Source: RPQJ01 sp963696545
GTDB lineage: Bacteria > Pseudomonadota > Gammaproteobacteria > Steroidobacterales > Steroidobacteraceae
Assembly (NCBI GenBank): GCA_963696545.1
Contig: CAVOKQ010000013.1
Coordinates: 124,001-188,000, forward strand
Length of the DNA stretch: 64,000 bases
Reading direction: 5' to 3'
Notes under the pieces: generated by a model
What the model was told of the DNA's origin: nothing
The model's input: only the letters and a program-made list of their open reading frames with translations
The model's database searches: none
Shown here: piece after piece, positions 42,915 to 51,220 of the stretch
Numbering within the stretch: the stretch's first letter is position 1
How the letters are laid out: every line of letters starts with the position of its first letter
Translations under genes and position numbers: made by a program

Positions 42915-43772
42915 GTGAATCGAAAATTCGAGGGCACGGAGCGCTACGTCGCGACCGACGACCTGATGATGGCGGTCAACGCCGCCGTGACGCTGGCGCG
43001 CCCGCTGCTCGTGAAGGGCGAACCTGGCACCGGCAAGACCCAGCTCGCGGAGGAGATCGCCGCGGCACTCGGGCACCCGCTGTACCGCTGGCACATCAAG
43101 TCGACCACGAAGGCGCAGCACGGGCTGTACGAGTACGACGCCGTGTCCCGGCTGCGCGATTCGCAGCTCGGCGAGGCGAAGGTCCACGACATCGGCAACT
43201 ACATCGTCAAGGGGCGCCTCTGGGAGGCGTTCGACAGCGAAGAGCAGGCGGTGCTGCTGATTGACGAGATCGACAAGGCGGACATCGAGTTCCCGAACGA
43301 CCTGCTGCTCGAGCTCGACCGGATGGAGTTCTACGTGCACGAGACGCGGGAACTGATCAAGGCGACGCACCGGCCGATCGTCGTGATCACCAGCAACAAC
43401 GAGAAGGAACTGCCGGACGCGTTCCTGCGCCGGTGCTTCTTCCATTTCATCCGTTTCCCGGATGCGGAGACGATGACGCGGATCGTCGCCGTGCACTACC
43501 CGCAGCTGAAGCGCGAACTGCTGGCGGAGGCGCTGAACGCCTTCTACAAGCTGCGCGAGGTGCCGGGGTTGAAGAAGAAGCCCTCGACGTCGGAGCTGCT
43601 CGACTGGCTCAAGCTGCTGCTCGCCGAGGATGTGCCGCCCGAAGCGCTGCGCACCGACGATCCGCGCAAGAGCCTGCCGCCGATGTACGGCGCGCTGCTG
43701 AAGAACGAGCAGGACGTGCATCTCTTCGAGCAGCTGGTGTTCCTGCAGCGGCGGCAGCAGAACCGCTCCTGA
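42915..43772 (+). CDS. MoxR-type AAA+ ATPase
   Basis: The 285-residue protein (GTG start) has Walker A GEPGTGKT (35-42), Walker B VLLIDEIDKADIEFPNDLL and the sensor segment VVITSNNEKELPDAFLRRCFFHFI. MoxR ATPases act as chaperones that activate or assemble partner complexes, usually beside a von Willebrand factor A gene, as here. The CoxE-like VWA gene begins 388 bases later, so the pair is interrupted by a repeat block. The target protein is unknown. Confidence 0.93.
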   Translation: MNRKFEGTERYVATDDLMMAVNAAVTLARPLLVKGEPGTGKTQLAEEIAAALGHPLYRWHIKSTTKAQHGLYEYDAVSRLRDSQLGEAKVHDIGNYIVKGRLWEAFDSEEQAVLLIDEIDKADIEFPNDLLLELDRMEFYVHETRELIKATHRPIVVITSNNEKELPDAFLRRCFFHFIRFPDAETMTRIVAVHYPQLKRELLAEALNAFYKLREVPGLKKKPSTSELLDWLKLLLAEDVPPEALRTDDPRKSLPPMYGALLKNEQDVHLFEQLVFLQRRQQNRS

Positions 43773-44160
43773 GCGACGCCGTGCGCGCGCAGTTGCTCGT
43801 CCGTTTGGCGGATGGTCCGGGTGGCCTTCCCGGGACGCCGCAAGTACATCCCTGTAGGCTCCGTGCTCGGCGTCCATGCCTCGCACGGCCCGGGGAAAGC
43901 CCACGGCACAGCAGGACTGCGGGCGTCAGGTCGCGCATCGCGGCTGGGCTCACGCTGGTCGCTGGCGATTTCACGTCCGGCGCAACCACGTGCGCAGCAC
44001 CTGAAACGCGCCGCATGGTCGGCGATGAACGGGAGCGCCTCGGCGGGCCGTCGCGCGACAGGACGTCGCGCGCGGAGCCTCCAGGGACGGATTCACGGCG
44101 TCCCGCCGAGGCGCTCCCGTTCATCGCCGAACTGCGGCGCCACGGTTCAAGGGTTCAAGA
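43773..44160. repeat. 388-bp repeat mosaic splitting the MoxR-VWA pair
   Basis: No gene is supported in this gap. A perfect 29-bp inverted repeat (44019-44047 and 44102-44130) encloses a 54-bp core with GTCGCGCG repeated in direct and inverted form. Further left, GGACGCCGCAAGTACATCC, CTGTAGGCTCCGTGCTCGG and CGTCCATGCCTCGCACGG resemble other palindromic intergenic repeat words. It looks like several short repeat elements inserted side by side. Confidence 0.75.
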
Positions 44161-45336
44161 ATGCTGACGCGCTTCTTCTTCACGCTGCGCGAAGCCGGCA
44201 TCCCGGTCTCGCTGACCGAGCACCTGACGCTGCTGCAGGCCCTCGAAGCACGCGTCGCGAGCTTCAGCGTCGACGATTTCTACTGGCTGGCGCGCACTGC
44301 GCTGGTCAAGGACGAAAAGCACTTCGACCGCTTCGATCGCGCGTTCGCGGCGCATTTCAAGGGAATCGAGCAGGCATTCGCAAGCCTCGGCGCCGAGCTT
44401 CCGGCCGACTGGCTACGCAAGCTGATCGAGCGCGACTTCACCGAGGAGGAGAAGGCGCAGATCGAGGCGCTCGGCGGCTGGGAAAAGATCATGCAGACGC
44501 TCGAAGAGCGCCTGAAGGAGCAGCAGGGCCGGCACGAGGGCGGCAACAAGTGGATCGGGACCGGTGGCACGTCACCCTTCGGTCACGGCGGCTTCAATCC
44601 CGAGGGCGTTCGCATCGGCGGAGCGGGCGGCCAGAAGCGCGCCGTCAAGGTGTGGGAGCAGCGCAACTACCGCAACCTCGACGACAATGTCGAGCTCGGT
44701 ACGCGCAACATCAAGATCGCGCTGCGGAAGCTGCGCCGGTTCGCCCGCGAAGGTGCAGCCGACGAGTTCGACCTCGGCGGCACGATCGACTCGACGGCGC
44801 GCAATGCCGGGCTGCTCGATCTCAAGTTCGTGCCGGAGCGGCACAACGCGGTCAAGGTGCTGCTGTTCCTCGACGTGGGCGGCTCGATGGAGAGCCACGT
44901 GCGGGTCTGCGAGGAACTCTTCTCCGCGACCCGCAGCGAGTTCAAGCATCTCGAGTACTTCTACTTCCACAACTTCCTGTACGAGTCGGTGTGGAAGGAC
45001 AGCCGGCGGCGCCACGCGGAGCGCACGCCGATGCTCGAGATCCTGCGTACGTACCCGCCGGACTACCGGGTGATCTTCGTCGGCGACGCGAGCATGAGCC
45101 CGTACGAGGTCATGCAGCCGGGCGGCAGCATCGAGCACTGGAACGACGAGTCGGGGGCCGTGTGGATGCAGCGGATCACGCAGCGCTTCCAGCGCCACGC
45201 GTGGCTGAACCCGGAGCCCGAAGACCGCTGGGAATACACCGCCTCGATCGGCATCGTGCGTCAGCTGCTCAGCGACCGGATGTTCCCGCTGACGCTGGAT
45301 GGCCTGGACCGCAGCATCCGGGCATTGAAAAATTAG
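44161..45336 (+). CDS. VWA domain protein, CoxE-like
   Basis: This 391-residue protein starts MLTRFFFTLREAGIPVSLTEHLTLLQAL and has a VWA-type metal-ion site in LLFLDVGGSMESHVRVCEELF, where the usual DxSxS is DxGxS. Later segments are YFYFHNFLYESVWKDS and RVIFVGDASMSPYEV. It pairs with the MoxR ATPase upstream, as in the Cox/Nor type of maturation systems, but no Cox/CO-dehydrogenase or norCBD genes are nearby. The function is open. The TAG stop comes from the palindromic repeat that begins at 45328. Confidence 0.88.
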   Translation: MLTRFFFTLREAGIPVSLTEHLTLLQALEARVASFSVDDFYWLARTALVKDEKHFDRFDRAFAAHFKGIEQAFASLGAELPADWLRKLIERDFTEEEKAQIEALGGWEKIMQTLEERLKEQQGRHEGGNKWIGTGGTSPFGHGGFNPEGVRIGGAGGQKRAVKVWEQRNYRNLDDNVELGTRNIKIALRKLRRFAREGAADEFDLGGTIDSTARNAGLLDLKFVPERHNAVKVLLFLDVGGSMESHVRVCEELFSATRSEFKHLEYFYFHNFLYESVWKDSRRRHAERTPMLEILRTYPPDYRVIFVGDASMSPYEVMQPGGSIEHWNDESGAVWMQRITQRFQRHAWLNPEPEDRWEYTASIGIVRQLLSDRMFPLTLDGLDRSIRALKN

Positions 45337-45396
45337 GTGCCAGGCACCGAATTACCGAATTTCCACTGAAAACTCGGTGCCTGGCACCTAATTTTT
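45328..45396. repeat. Paired GGTGCCAGGCACC palindrome between the VWA gene and the peroxiredoxin gene
   Basis: The perfect 23-bp arms (45328-45350 and 45374-45396) enclose a 23-base loop. The left arm supplies the VWA gene TAG, while the peroxiredoxin stop lies right beside the other arm. Both flanks end in an A/T tract, so the unit could terminate transcription from both sides. It is the same type as at 3920. Confidence 0.9.
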
Positions 45397-45948
45397 TCAG
45401 CCTTTCTTCTGCGCCGCCTGCAGTGCCTTCAGGTCCTCGAGCACCAGCTTCGAGTGGCCGTCCGGGTCCACCGACTCGTAGTGCTTCGCGACCCGGCCCT
45501 GCGGGTCGATGATGAACGTGTCGCGACGGGCCATCTCCATCACGCCCATGTAAGTCTTCAGCACGCCGTATTCCTTCGTCACGGCCTTGGTCGGGTCCGC
45601 GAGCAGCGTGAACGGCAGTCCGTGCTTCTCGGCGAACGCCTTGTGCGAGGCCGCGTCGTCGACGCTGATGCCGAGGATCACCGCGCCGACCTTGTCGAAC
45701 GCGAAGACGTTGTCGCGGAAGCTGCAGGCCTGCGTGGTGCAGCCCGGCGTGTCGTCCTTCGGGTAGAAGTAGATCACGACCCACTTGCCGCGATAGTCGG
45801 CCAGGCTGTGCCACTTGCCGTTCTGGTCCTCGAGCTTGAAGGCTGGCGCCGGGCTGCCGACGGCGGGCCCGCTCGCGATTGCCGGGAACGCCAGGGCGAG
45901 CAGGGCGGTGAACACGAGGGCGAGGCGGGTCGAGGCGAAGGTTCGCAT
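45397..45948 (-). CDS. Exported thiol peroxidase, Bcp/PrxQ type
   Basis: The 183-residue protein is a peroxiredoxin with the peroxidatic site YPKDDTPGCTTQACSFRD (two cysteines five apart, as in Bcp), and AVILGISVDDAASHKAFAEKHGLPFTLLAD. Bcp is normally cytoplasmic, but this one has an N-terminal signal peptide (MRTFASTRLALVFTALLALAFPAIA), so it should act in the periplasm, reducing peroxides with an external thiol donor. It converges with the VWA gene at the palindromic repeat. Confidence 0.9.
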   Translation of the reverse strand: MRTFASTRLALVFTALLALAFPAIASGPAVGSPAPAFKLEDQNGKWHSLADYRGKWVVIYFYPKDDTPGCTTQACSFRDNVFAFDKVGAVILGISVDDAASHKAFAEKHGLPFTLLADPTKAVTKEYGVLKTYMGVMEMARRDTFIIDPQGRVAKHYESVDPDGHSKLVLEDLKALQAAQKKG

Positions 45949-46105
45949 GGGGGGGCTCCAGGGTTCGGGCGGCGTCCGGTGTGGCGGACCATGTTAATCC
46001 CGGGGGAGGATCGTGTCAGCGCACGCGTGGCGCAGGCACGAAACGCGATCCGGGGCCTGTCCGGACGCTGTTCGCAGGATCGTCAGGTTCGGTTCCCGCT
46101 TCGCG

Positions 46106-47464
46106 CTACATCAGCACGAGGGTCCCGAGCCCGAGCAGCGACGCGAATCCGACGACATCGGTGACCGTCGTCACGATCACGCCGCCCGCCACCGCGGGAT
46201 CGACGCCCATTCGCTTGAGCAGCAGCGGTACCGTCACGCCCGCGAGCGCCGCCGCGACGAGGTTGACCACCATCGCGGCGAAGATGACGCCGGCGATCCG
46301 CCAGCTGCGGAACCACAGCATCGCGACGATCGCCACGACTGTCGCCCATGCGAACCCATTCAGCAGCGCGACGGCGATCTCCTTGGTCAACAGCCACCGC
46401 GCGTTCGTCCGCTCGACCTGGCCGAGCGCGAGACCGCGCACGATCAGCGTGAGCGTCTGCGTGGCCGCGACGCCGCCCATGCTGGCCACGATCGGCATCA
46501 GCACCGCGAGCGCGACGATGTTCTGGATCGTCGTCTCGAACAGGCCCACCACCCACGCCGCGAGGAATGCGGTCGCGAGGTTGATGCCGAGCCAGACGCC
46601 GCGCCGGCGGGCGCTCGGCACGACGGCGGCGAACATGTCGGCGTCCTCGTCGAGGCCCGCCATGCTCATCACCGAGTGGTCCGCCTCGTCGCGGATCACG
46701 TCCACGACGTCGTCGACCGTGATGCGGCCGAGCAGCCGGCCCTCGGGCGAGACGACGGGTGTAGACAACAGGTCCCGGTCCTGGAACAGGCTGGCAACCT
46801 GGCTGGCCGGCGTCTCGGGAGCGATGGCTACGGCATCCGCGCTCATTACCTCGCCGACGGTGCGCTCGGGATCCTCGGTCAGCAGTTGCGTCAGGCTGAG
46901 CGCGCCGAGGTAGCGGTCGTGACGATTCACGACGAACAGCGAGTCGGTTTTCTCGGGGATCTCGCCGCGCATCCTGAGATAGCGCAGCACCGTCTCGAGC
47001 GTCACGTCGGGCCGCACGCTCACCGTGTCGGTGTTCATCAGGCCACCGGCGGTGTCGGCGTCGTAGCCGAGCACGGCAGTAAGCCGCTCGCGGTCCTGCG
47101 AATCCATCGAGCGCAGCACGCGCTGGTTGACGGCCTCGGGCAGGTCGGCCAGCAGGTCCGCGAGGTCGTCCAGCTCGAGGCCTTCGGTCGCCGCGACCAG
47201 CTCCTCGGTCTCCATCTCGCGGATCAGGTCGCCGCGGACCTCCTCATTCACCTCGACGAGCACGTCGCCCTCGAGTTCCGGATCGACGAGGTCCCAGACG
47301 AGCTCGCGCTGTGCGGGGGGCAGCGACTCGAGCAGCGATGCCACCTCGGCCGGATGCATCGAGTTCACCAGCCGATGCACCTGGCGGCCGGTGCCCTGCT
47401 CGAGCGCCCTCTGCAGGGTCGCGAGCCGGCTCATCTTCTTGGCAGGTGTGCGCTCGTCGATCAT
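46106..47464 (-). CDS. mgtE: Magnesium transporter MgtE
   Basis: This 452-residue inner membrane Mg2+ channel has the cytosolic N-domain of helical repeats (LEQGTGRQVHRLVNSMHPAEVASLLESLPPAQR region), two CBS domains (VGEVMSADAVAIAPETPASQV; LLSTPVVSPEGRLLGRITVDDVVDVI), and a C-terminal set of five helices with GGVAATQTLTLIVRGLALGQV and VAGGVIVTTVTDVVGF. In related genomes mgtE often closes a ptsH-ptsI gene group; here those genes are absent and a 224-bp element lies upstream. Confidence 0.95.
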   Translation of the reverse strand: MIDERTPAKKMSRLATLQRALEQGTGRQVHRLVNSMHPAEVASLLESLPPAQRELVWDLVDPELEGDVLVEVNEEVRGDLIREMETEELVAATEGLELDDLADLLADLPEAVNQRVLRSMDSQDRERLTAVLGYDADTAGGLMNTDTVSVRPDVTLETVLRYLRMRGEIPEKTDSLFVVNRHDRYLGALSLTQLLTEDPERTVGEVMSADAVAIAPETPASQVASLFQDRDLLSTPVVSPEGRLLGRITVDDVVDVIRDEADHSVMSMAGLDEDADMFAAVVPSARRRGVWLGINLATAFLAAWVVGLFETTIQNIVALAVLMPIVASMGGVAATQTLTLIVRGLALGQVERTNARWLLTKEIAVALLNGFAWATVVAIVAMLWFRSWRIAGVIFAAMVVNLVAAALAGVTVPLLLKRMGVDPAVAGGVIVTTVTDVVGFASLLGLGTLVLM

Positions 47465-47523
47465 GGCCGCCGCACTTTACGACTTCGACGCCGTCGCCGC
47501 GAGGCGTCGCGACGTCCAGCGGG

Positions 47524-47747
47524 CCTGTGGCCAGGCACGTCGGGTGCCACTTTCCCGCTCCGGGTCTACCGCGCATCGAAAACTCCGGCCGAGGACGTCC
47601 GGAGTTTTCGGCGAGCCTTGCGCCGTCGGGCCCGCGGCAAAATTTCAGTGGTGACCGTGGAAGGGGCAGCCCAGCCGCGGACCAGCGACGTCGCTGCGGC
47701 GTCCGACACGGAGCGGGAAAGTGGCACCCGACGTGCCTGGCCACAGG
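47524..47747. mobile_element. MITE-like element with perfect 39-bp terminal inverted repeats
   Basis: The arms at 47524-47562 and 47709-47747 are perfect inverted copies (outer ends CCTGTGGCCAGGCACGTCGG). The 146-bp interior carries no coding frame of note but has its own hairpin with GAAAACTCCGG (47578-47588) and CCGGAGTTTTC (47599-47609). Length, terminal repeats and lack of genes fit a miniature inverted-repeat element, but I see no clear target-site duplication. It fills most of the 301 bases between rapZ and mgtE. Confidence 0.65.
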
Positions 47748-47765
47748 TCGCGGCTGCCGCCGTGA

Positions 47766-48638
47766 CTACTCGTGGCGACGGCTCGCGAGGTCGCGGTGGC
47801 GGATCAGCGTCTGGCCGAACTTGCCGTTGAAGTGCGCGGCGAGCTTCTCGGCCAGGTACACGGAGCGATGTTGCCCGCCGGTGCAACCGACCGCGACCGT
47901 GAGGTAGCTGCGGTTCGACCGCACCAGCGACGGCAGCCAGCGCTCCAGGAACCCGGTGACATCGCCAAGGAAACTCGCGACTTCCTGCTGCTCGTCGAGG
48001 AACTTCACCACGGGAGCATCGCGCCCGGTGTGAGTGCGCAGCGCGGGATCCCAATACGGGTTCGGCATTGCGCGCGCGTCGAACACGAAGTCCGCGTCAT
48101 CCGGTACGCCGTGCCGGTACGCGAACGACTCGAACAGCAGCGACGGTCCCGTCGCGGGGTGCTCGACGACCCGCGAGCGCACCATCTCGCGCAACTCGTG
48201 CACCGACAGCCGCGACGTGTCGATCGTGAGGTCGGCTGCGCTCGCGACCGGCTCGAGCAGCCGCTGCTCCTGCTCGAGCGCTTCCTGCAGGCCGATCCCG
48301 TCGCGACTCAACGGATGACGGCGCCGCGTCTCGCTGAAGCGCTTCAGCAGCGCCTCGTTGTCGGCGCGCAGGAACAGCAGCTCGCAGCCGATGCCGCTGC
48401 GCCGCAGCTCCGACACGAGGCGCGGCACGTCCGCGAGATCCTCGGGCCGGTTGCGGGCGTCGACGCCAACCGCCGTGAGGCGGTATGCGGGCTCGCTGGT
48501 GCGTACCGTGTAGGCGATGAATCCCGGCAGCAGGCCCGCGGGGATGTTGTCCACGCAGTAGAAGTCGAGGTCCTCGAGCATGTTGAGCGCGACGCTCTTG
48601 CCCGATCCCGACAGGCCGCTGACGATGATCAGTCGCAT
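47766..48638 (-). CDS. rapZ: RNase adapter protein RapZ
   Basis: The 290-residue P-loop protein begins MRLIIVSGLSGSGKSVALNMLED (Walker A 8-15) and has VDNIPAGLL, CELLFLRADNEALLKRFSETRRRHPL, FAYRHGVPDDADFVFDARAMPNPYWDP, and the C-terminal RNA-binding VAVGCTGGQHRSVYLAEKLA. In E. coli RapZ delivers the GlmZ sRNA to RNase E and controls GlmS. It follows hpf by nine bases in the rpoN cluster. ptsN and hprK, which lie next to it in many relatives, are absent. Confidence 0.97.
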   Translation of the reverse strand: MRLIIVSGLSGSGKSVALNMLEDLDFYCVDNIPAGLLPGFIAYTVRTSEPAYRLTAVGVDARNRPEDLADVPRLVSELRRSGIGCELLFLRADNEALLKRFSETRRRHPLSRDGIGLQEALEQEQRLLEPVASAADLTIDTSRLSVHELREMVRSRVVEHPATGPSLLFESFAYRHGVPDDADFVFDARAMPNPYWDPALRTHTGRDAPVVKFLDEQQEVASFLGDVTGFLERWLPSLVRSNRSYLTVAVGCTGGQHRSVYLAEKLAAHFNGKFGQTLIRHRDLASRRHE

Positions 48639-48647
48639 CGGTTGCCG

Positions 48648-48977
48648 TTACTGGGCGGCGGCGAGCCCGTGCTTCTGCGCATCGACCGCGTGGTGGTCGC
48701 GGACGCGCTCCTTGTGCGCGCGCACGCGACGGTCGAGCTTGTCGGCGAGTGCGTCGATCGCCGCGTACATGTCGTCCGCGACCGCGTCGGCGTAGATCGT
48801 GGATCCGCGGACGACCACCTTGGACTCCGCCTTGTGGCGCAGCTTCTCGACGGTGAGGATGCAGTGCACGCCTATCAGGTTGTCGAAACGGCGCGTGACG
48901 CGCGAAAGCTTCTTCTCCACGTACTCCCTGAGGGCCGGCGTGACCTCGACATGGTGTCCGCTCAACTGCACTCGCAT
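48648..48977 (-). CDS. hpf: Ribosome hibernation-promoting factor (short HPF/YfiA family)
   Basis: This 109-residue protein has the HPF fold: MRVQLSGHHVEVTPALREYVEKKLSRVTRRFD and ESKVVVRGSTIYADAVADDMYAAIDALADKLDRRVRAHKERVRDH. It binds idle ribosomes in stationary phase and helps form 100S dimers. The lack of the long C-terminal domain makes it the short type. It lies directly after rpoN, as is common in gammaproteobacteria. Confidence 0.95.
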   Translation of the reverse strand: MRVQLSGHHVEVTPALREYVEKKLSRVTRRFDNLIGVHCILTVEKLRHKAESKVVVRGSTIYADAVADDMYAAIDALADKLDRRVRAHKERVRDHHAVDAQKHGLAAAQ

Positions 48978-49051
48978 TTTTCTCTCCTCGTTGCTGTTCG
49001 TCAGCGCTTCTTCTGGTTCGACTCCTGCAATCCAGCCCGGTTCCGCCGGGC

Positions 49052-50485
49052 CTAGGCCCGCGCCGTCGCCTGCCGCCGCTCGCTCGACGACGCGAGCCCG
49101 AGCGCCTCGCGGTACTTCGCGACGGTGCGCCGCGCGACCTTGACGCCCTCGCGCGACAGCACCTCGGCGAGCTGGGCGTCGCTCAACGGCTTTTCAGGTA
49201 CTTCGTCGGCGATCAGCTTGCGGATGCGCGCGCGGATCGCGACCGACGAGACGTCGCCGCCGTCGGCGCCGGCGACGTGGCTCGAGAAGAAGAAGCGGAA
49301 CTCGAAGATGCCGCGTGGCGTGTGCATGTACTTGCCGGTAGTGACGCGCGAGATCGTCGATTCGTGCATCGACACGGCCTCGGCCACGTCGCGCAGGATC
49401 ATCGGCTGCATGGCTTCGTCGCCCTGCTCGAGGAACGCGGCCTGTCGCTGCACGATCGTGCGTGCGACCTTGAGCAGCGTGTCGTTGCGGATCTCGAGGC
49501 TGCGGATCAGCCAGCGCGCTTCCTGCAGCTGGGCGCGCAGCGACGCGTAGTCGGCGGATCGACTTACCAGGCTCGCGTAGCCCTGGTTTACCTTGAGCCG
49601 GGGCACGGACGCGGGGTTGATCTCGACGGCCCAGCCCTGGTCGGTACGGCGCACGAACACGTCCGGAACGATGTACTCCGGCTGCGCGCTCTCGAACGCG
49701 GATCCGGGTCGCGGATGGCAGCCGCGGATCAGCGCCAGCGCCTCGAGCAGGCTGTCCTCGTCTGCGTCCAGCACGCGGCGCAGCGCGGAGTGGTCGCGGT
49801 CCGCAACCGCTTGCAGGTGGTCGTGAGCGATCCTGAGCGCGAGTTCGCGCCCCGGAGTCCCGGGCTCGAGCTGCGCGAGCTGCAGGCAGATGCACTCCGA
49901 CGCGGTCCGGGCGCCAACGCCCGGAGGGTCCAGCGTCTGGAGGAACGCGAGCACCTGCTCGACGTCCTCCTCGGTCACGGGCAGGTCGGCGCTCAGGCTG
50001 CGGGCGATGTCCGCCGTGCTCTCTGTCAGGTAGCCGTCGTCGTTCAGCGAATCGACCAGCGCCTCGCCGATCCAGACCTGCCGCGGGTCGAGGCGGCTGA
50101 TCTCCAGCTGCCATATAAGGTGCTGGTGCAGGTCACGCTCGCGGTCGTCGGTAAACTCGAGTGGCCGGTCGTCGTCGTCCTGGGCGCGGCCGTCGCCGGA
50201 TGGGGTCGAGGACTCGGCCCACGGATCCTCCATCTCGACGACGATCTCGTCGCTAGTGTCCGGTGCGGCCTCGTCGTCCTCGCCGGTCGGGGCGGGCTGG
50301 TCGAGCGAAGTGAGATCGATCTGCTCGTCTTCCTCGGCCTCGAGCATCACGTTGCTCTCGAGTGCCTCCTGGACCTGGGCCTGGAGTTCGAGCACCGGCA
50401 GCTGCAGGAGCCTGATCGCCTGCTGCAGCTGAGGCGTCATCGTCAGCTGCTGACCGAGCTTGAGCTGCAGGGCCGGCTTGAGCAT
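49052..50485 (-). CDS. rpoN: RNA polymerase sigma-54 factor
   Basis: The 477-residue protein has the glutamine-rich activator region (MLKPALQLKLGQQLTMTPQLQQAIRLLQL), an acidic linker, the core-binding part, the sigma-54 helix-turn-helix (VAEAVSMHESTISRVTTGKYMHTPRGIFEF) and the C-terminal RpoN box ARRTVAKYREALGL, which contacts the -24 element. It directs transcription at -24/-12 promoters with enhancer proteins. It follows lptB by six bases. Confidence 0.98.
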   Translation of the reverse strand: MLKPALQLKLGQQLTMTPQLQQAIRLLQLPVLELQAQVQEALESNVMLEAEEDEQIDLTSLDQPAPTGEDDEAAPDTSDEIVVEMEDPWAESSTPSGDGRAQDDDDRPLEFTDDRERDLHQHLIWQLEISRLDPRQVWIGEALVDSLNDDGYLTESTADIARSLSADLPVTEEDVEQVLAFLQTLDPPGVGARTASECICLQLAQLEPGTPGRELALRIAHDHLQAVADRDHSALRRVLDADEDSLLEALALIRGCHPRPGSAFESAQPEYIVPDVFVRRTDQGWAVEINPASVPRLKVNQGYASLVSRSADYASLRAQLQEARWLIRSLEIRNDTLLKVARTIVQRQAAFLEQGDEAMQPMILRDVAEAVSMHESTISRVTTGKYMHTPRGIFEFRFFFSSHVAGADGGDVSSVAIRARIRKLIADEVPEKPLSDAQLAEVLSREGVKVARRTVAKYREALGLASSSERRQATARA

Positions 50486-50491
50486 GTGACC

Positions 50492-51220
50492 TTATAGTCG
50501 GAAGTCCTGGCCCAAGTAGACCTCGCGCACCTGAGGATTGGCAAGAATCTCTTCCGCCGATCCCGACGCGATCACACTTCCCGAGCTGACGATGTAGGCC
50601 CTGCCACAGATGCCGAGGGTTTCGCGGACGTTGTGGTCCGTAATGAGCACGCCGATGTCCCGCGAGCTCAGGTGACGGATGATGCGCTGGATGTCGTCCA
50701 CCGAGATCGGGTCGACGCCGGCGAAGGGCTCGTCCAGCAGGATGAAGCGGGGTTCCGCCGCGAGCGCGCGCGCGATCTCGACGCGCCGCCGCTCGCCACC
50801 CGACAGGCTCATGCCGACGCTGCTGCGGATGTGGCCGATGTGCAGTTCCTCGAGCAGCGACTCGAGTGCGGCCTCACGCTCGCGCTCGTCATCGAGGTCG
50901 TCGCGGACCTCGAGGATGGCGCGGATGTTGTCCTCGACGGTGAGCTTGCGGAAGACGGACGCTTCCTGGGGCAGGTAGCCGAGGCCGAGCCGGGCGCGAC
51001 GATACATCGGCAGGTCGGTCAGCTCGCGGTCGTCGAGCCAGATGCGCCCGTCGTCGCAGGGTATGAGCCCGACGATCATGTAGAAAGCGGTCGTCTTGCC
51101 GGCGCCGTTCGGGCCCAGCAGGCCCACGACCTCGCCCGACCGGACCTCGAGCGACAGGCCGGACACGACCTTGCGCGACTTGTACTGCTTGCCGAGCGAG
51201 TCCGCCCTGAGGAGGCTCAT
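50492..51220 (-). CDS. lptB: LPS export ABC transporter ATPase
   Basis: This 242-residue cytoplasmic ATPase drives lipopolysaccharide extraction with LptFG. It has Walker A GPNGAGKT (about 35-42), GYLPQEASVFRKLTVEDNI at the Q-loop, the signature SLSGGERRRVEIARALA and Walker B RFILLDEPFAGVDP. The ATG at 51220 overlaps the lptA stop by ATGA; the frame is open further upstream inside lptA, without similarity. Confidence 0.98.
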   Translation of the reverse strand: MSLLRADSLGKQYKSRKVVSGLSLEVRSGEVVGLLGPNGAGKTTAFYMIVGLIPCDDGRIWLDDRELTDLPMYRRARLGLGYLPQEASVFRKLTVEDNIRAILEVRDDLDDEREREAALESLLEELHIGHIRSSVGMSLSGGERRRVEIARALAAEPRFILLDEPFAGVDPISVDDIQRIIRHLSSRDIGVLITDHNVRETLGICGRAYIVSSGSVIASGSAEEILANPQVREVYLGQDFRL

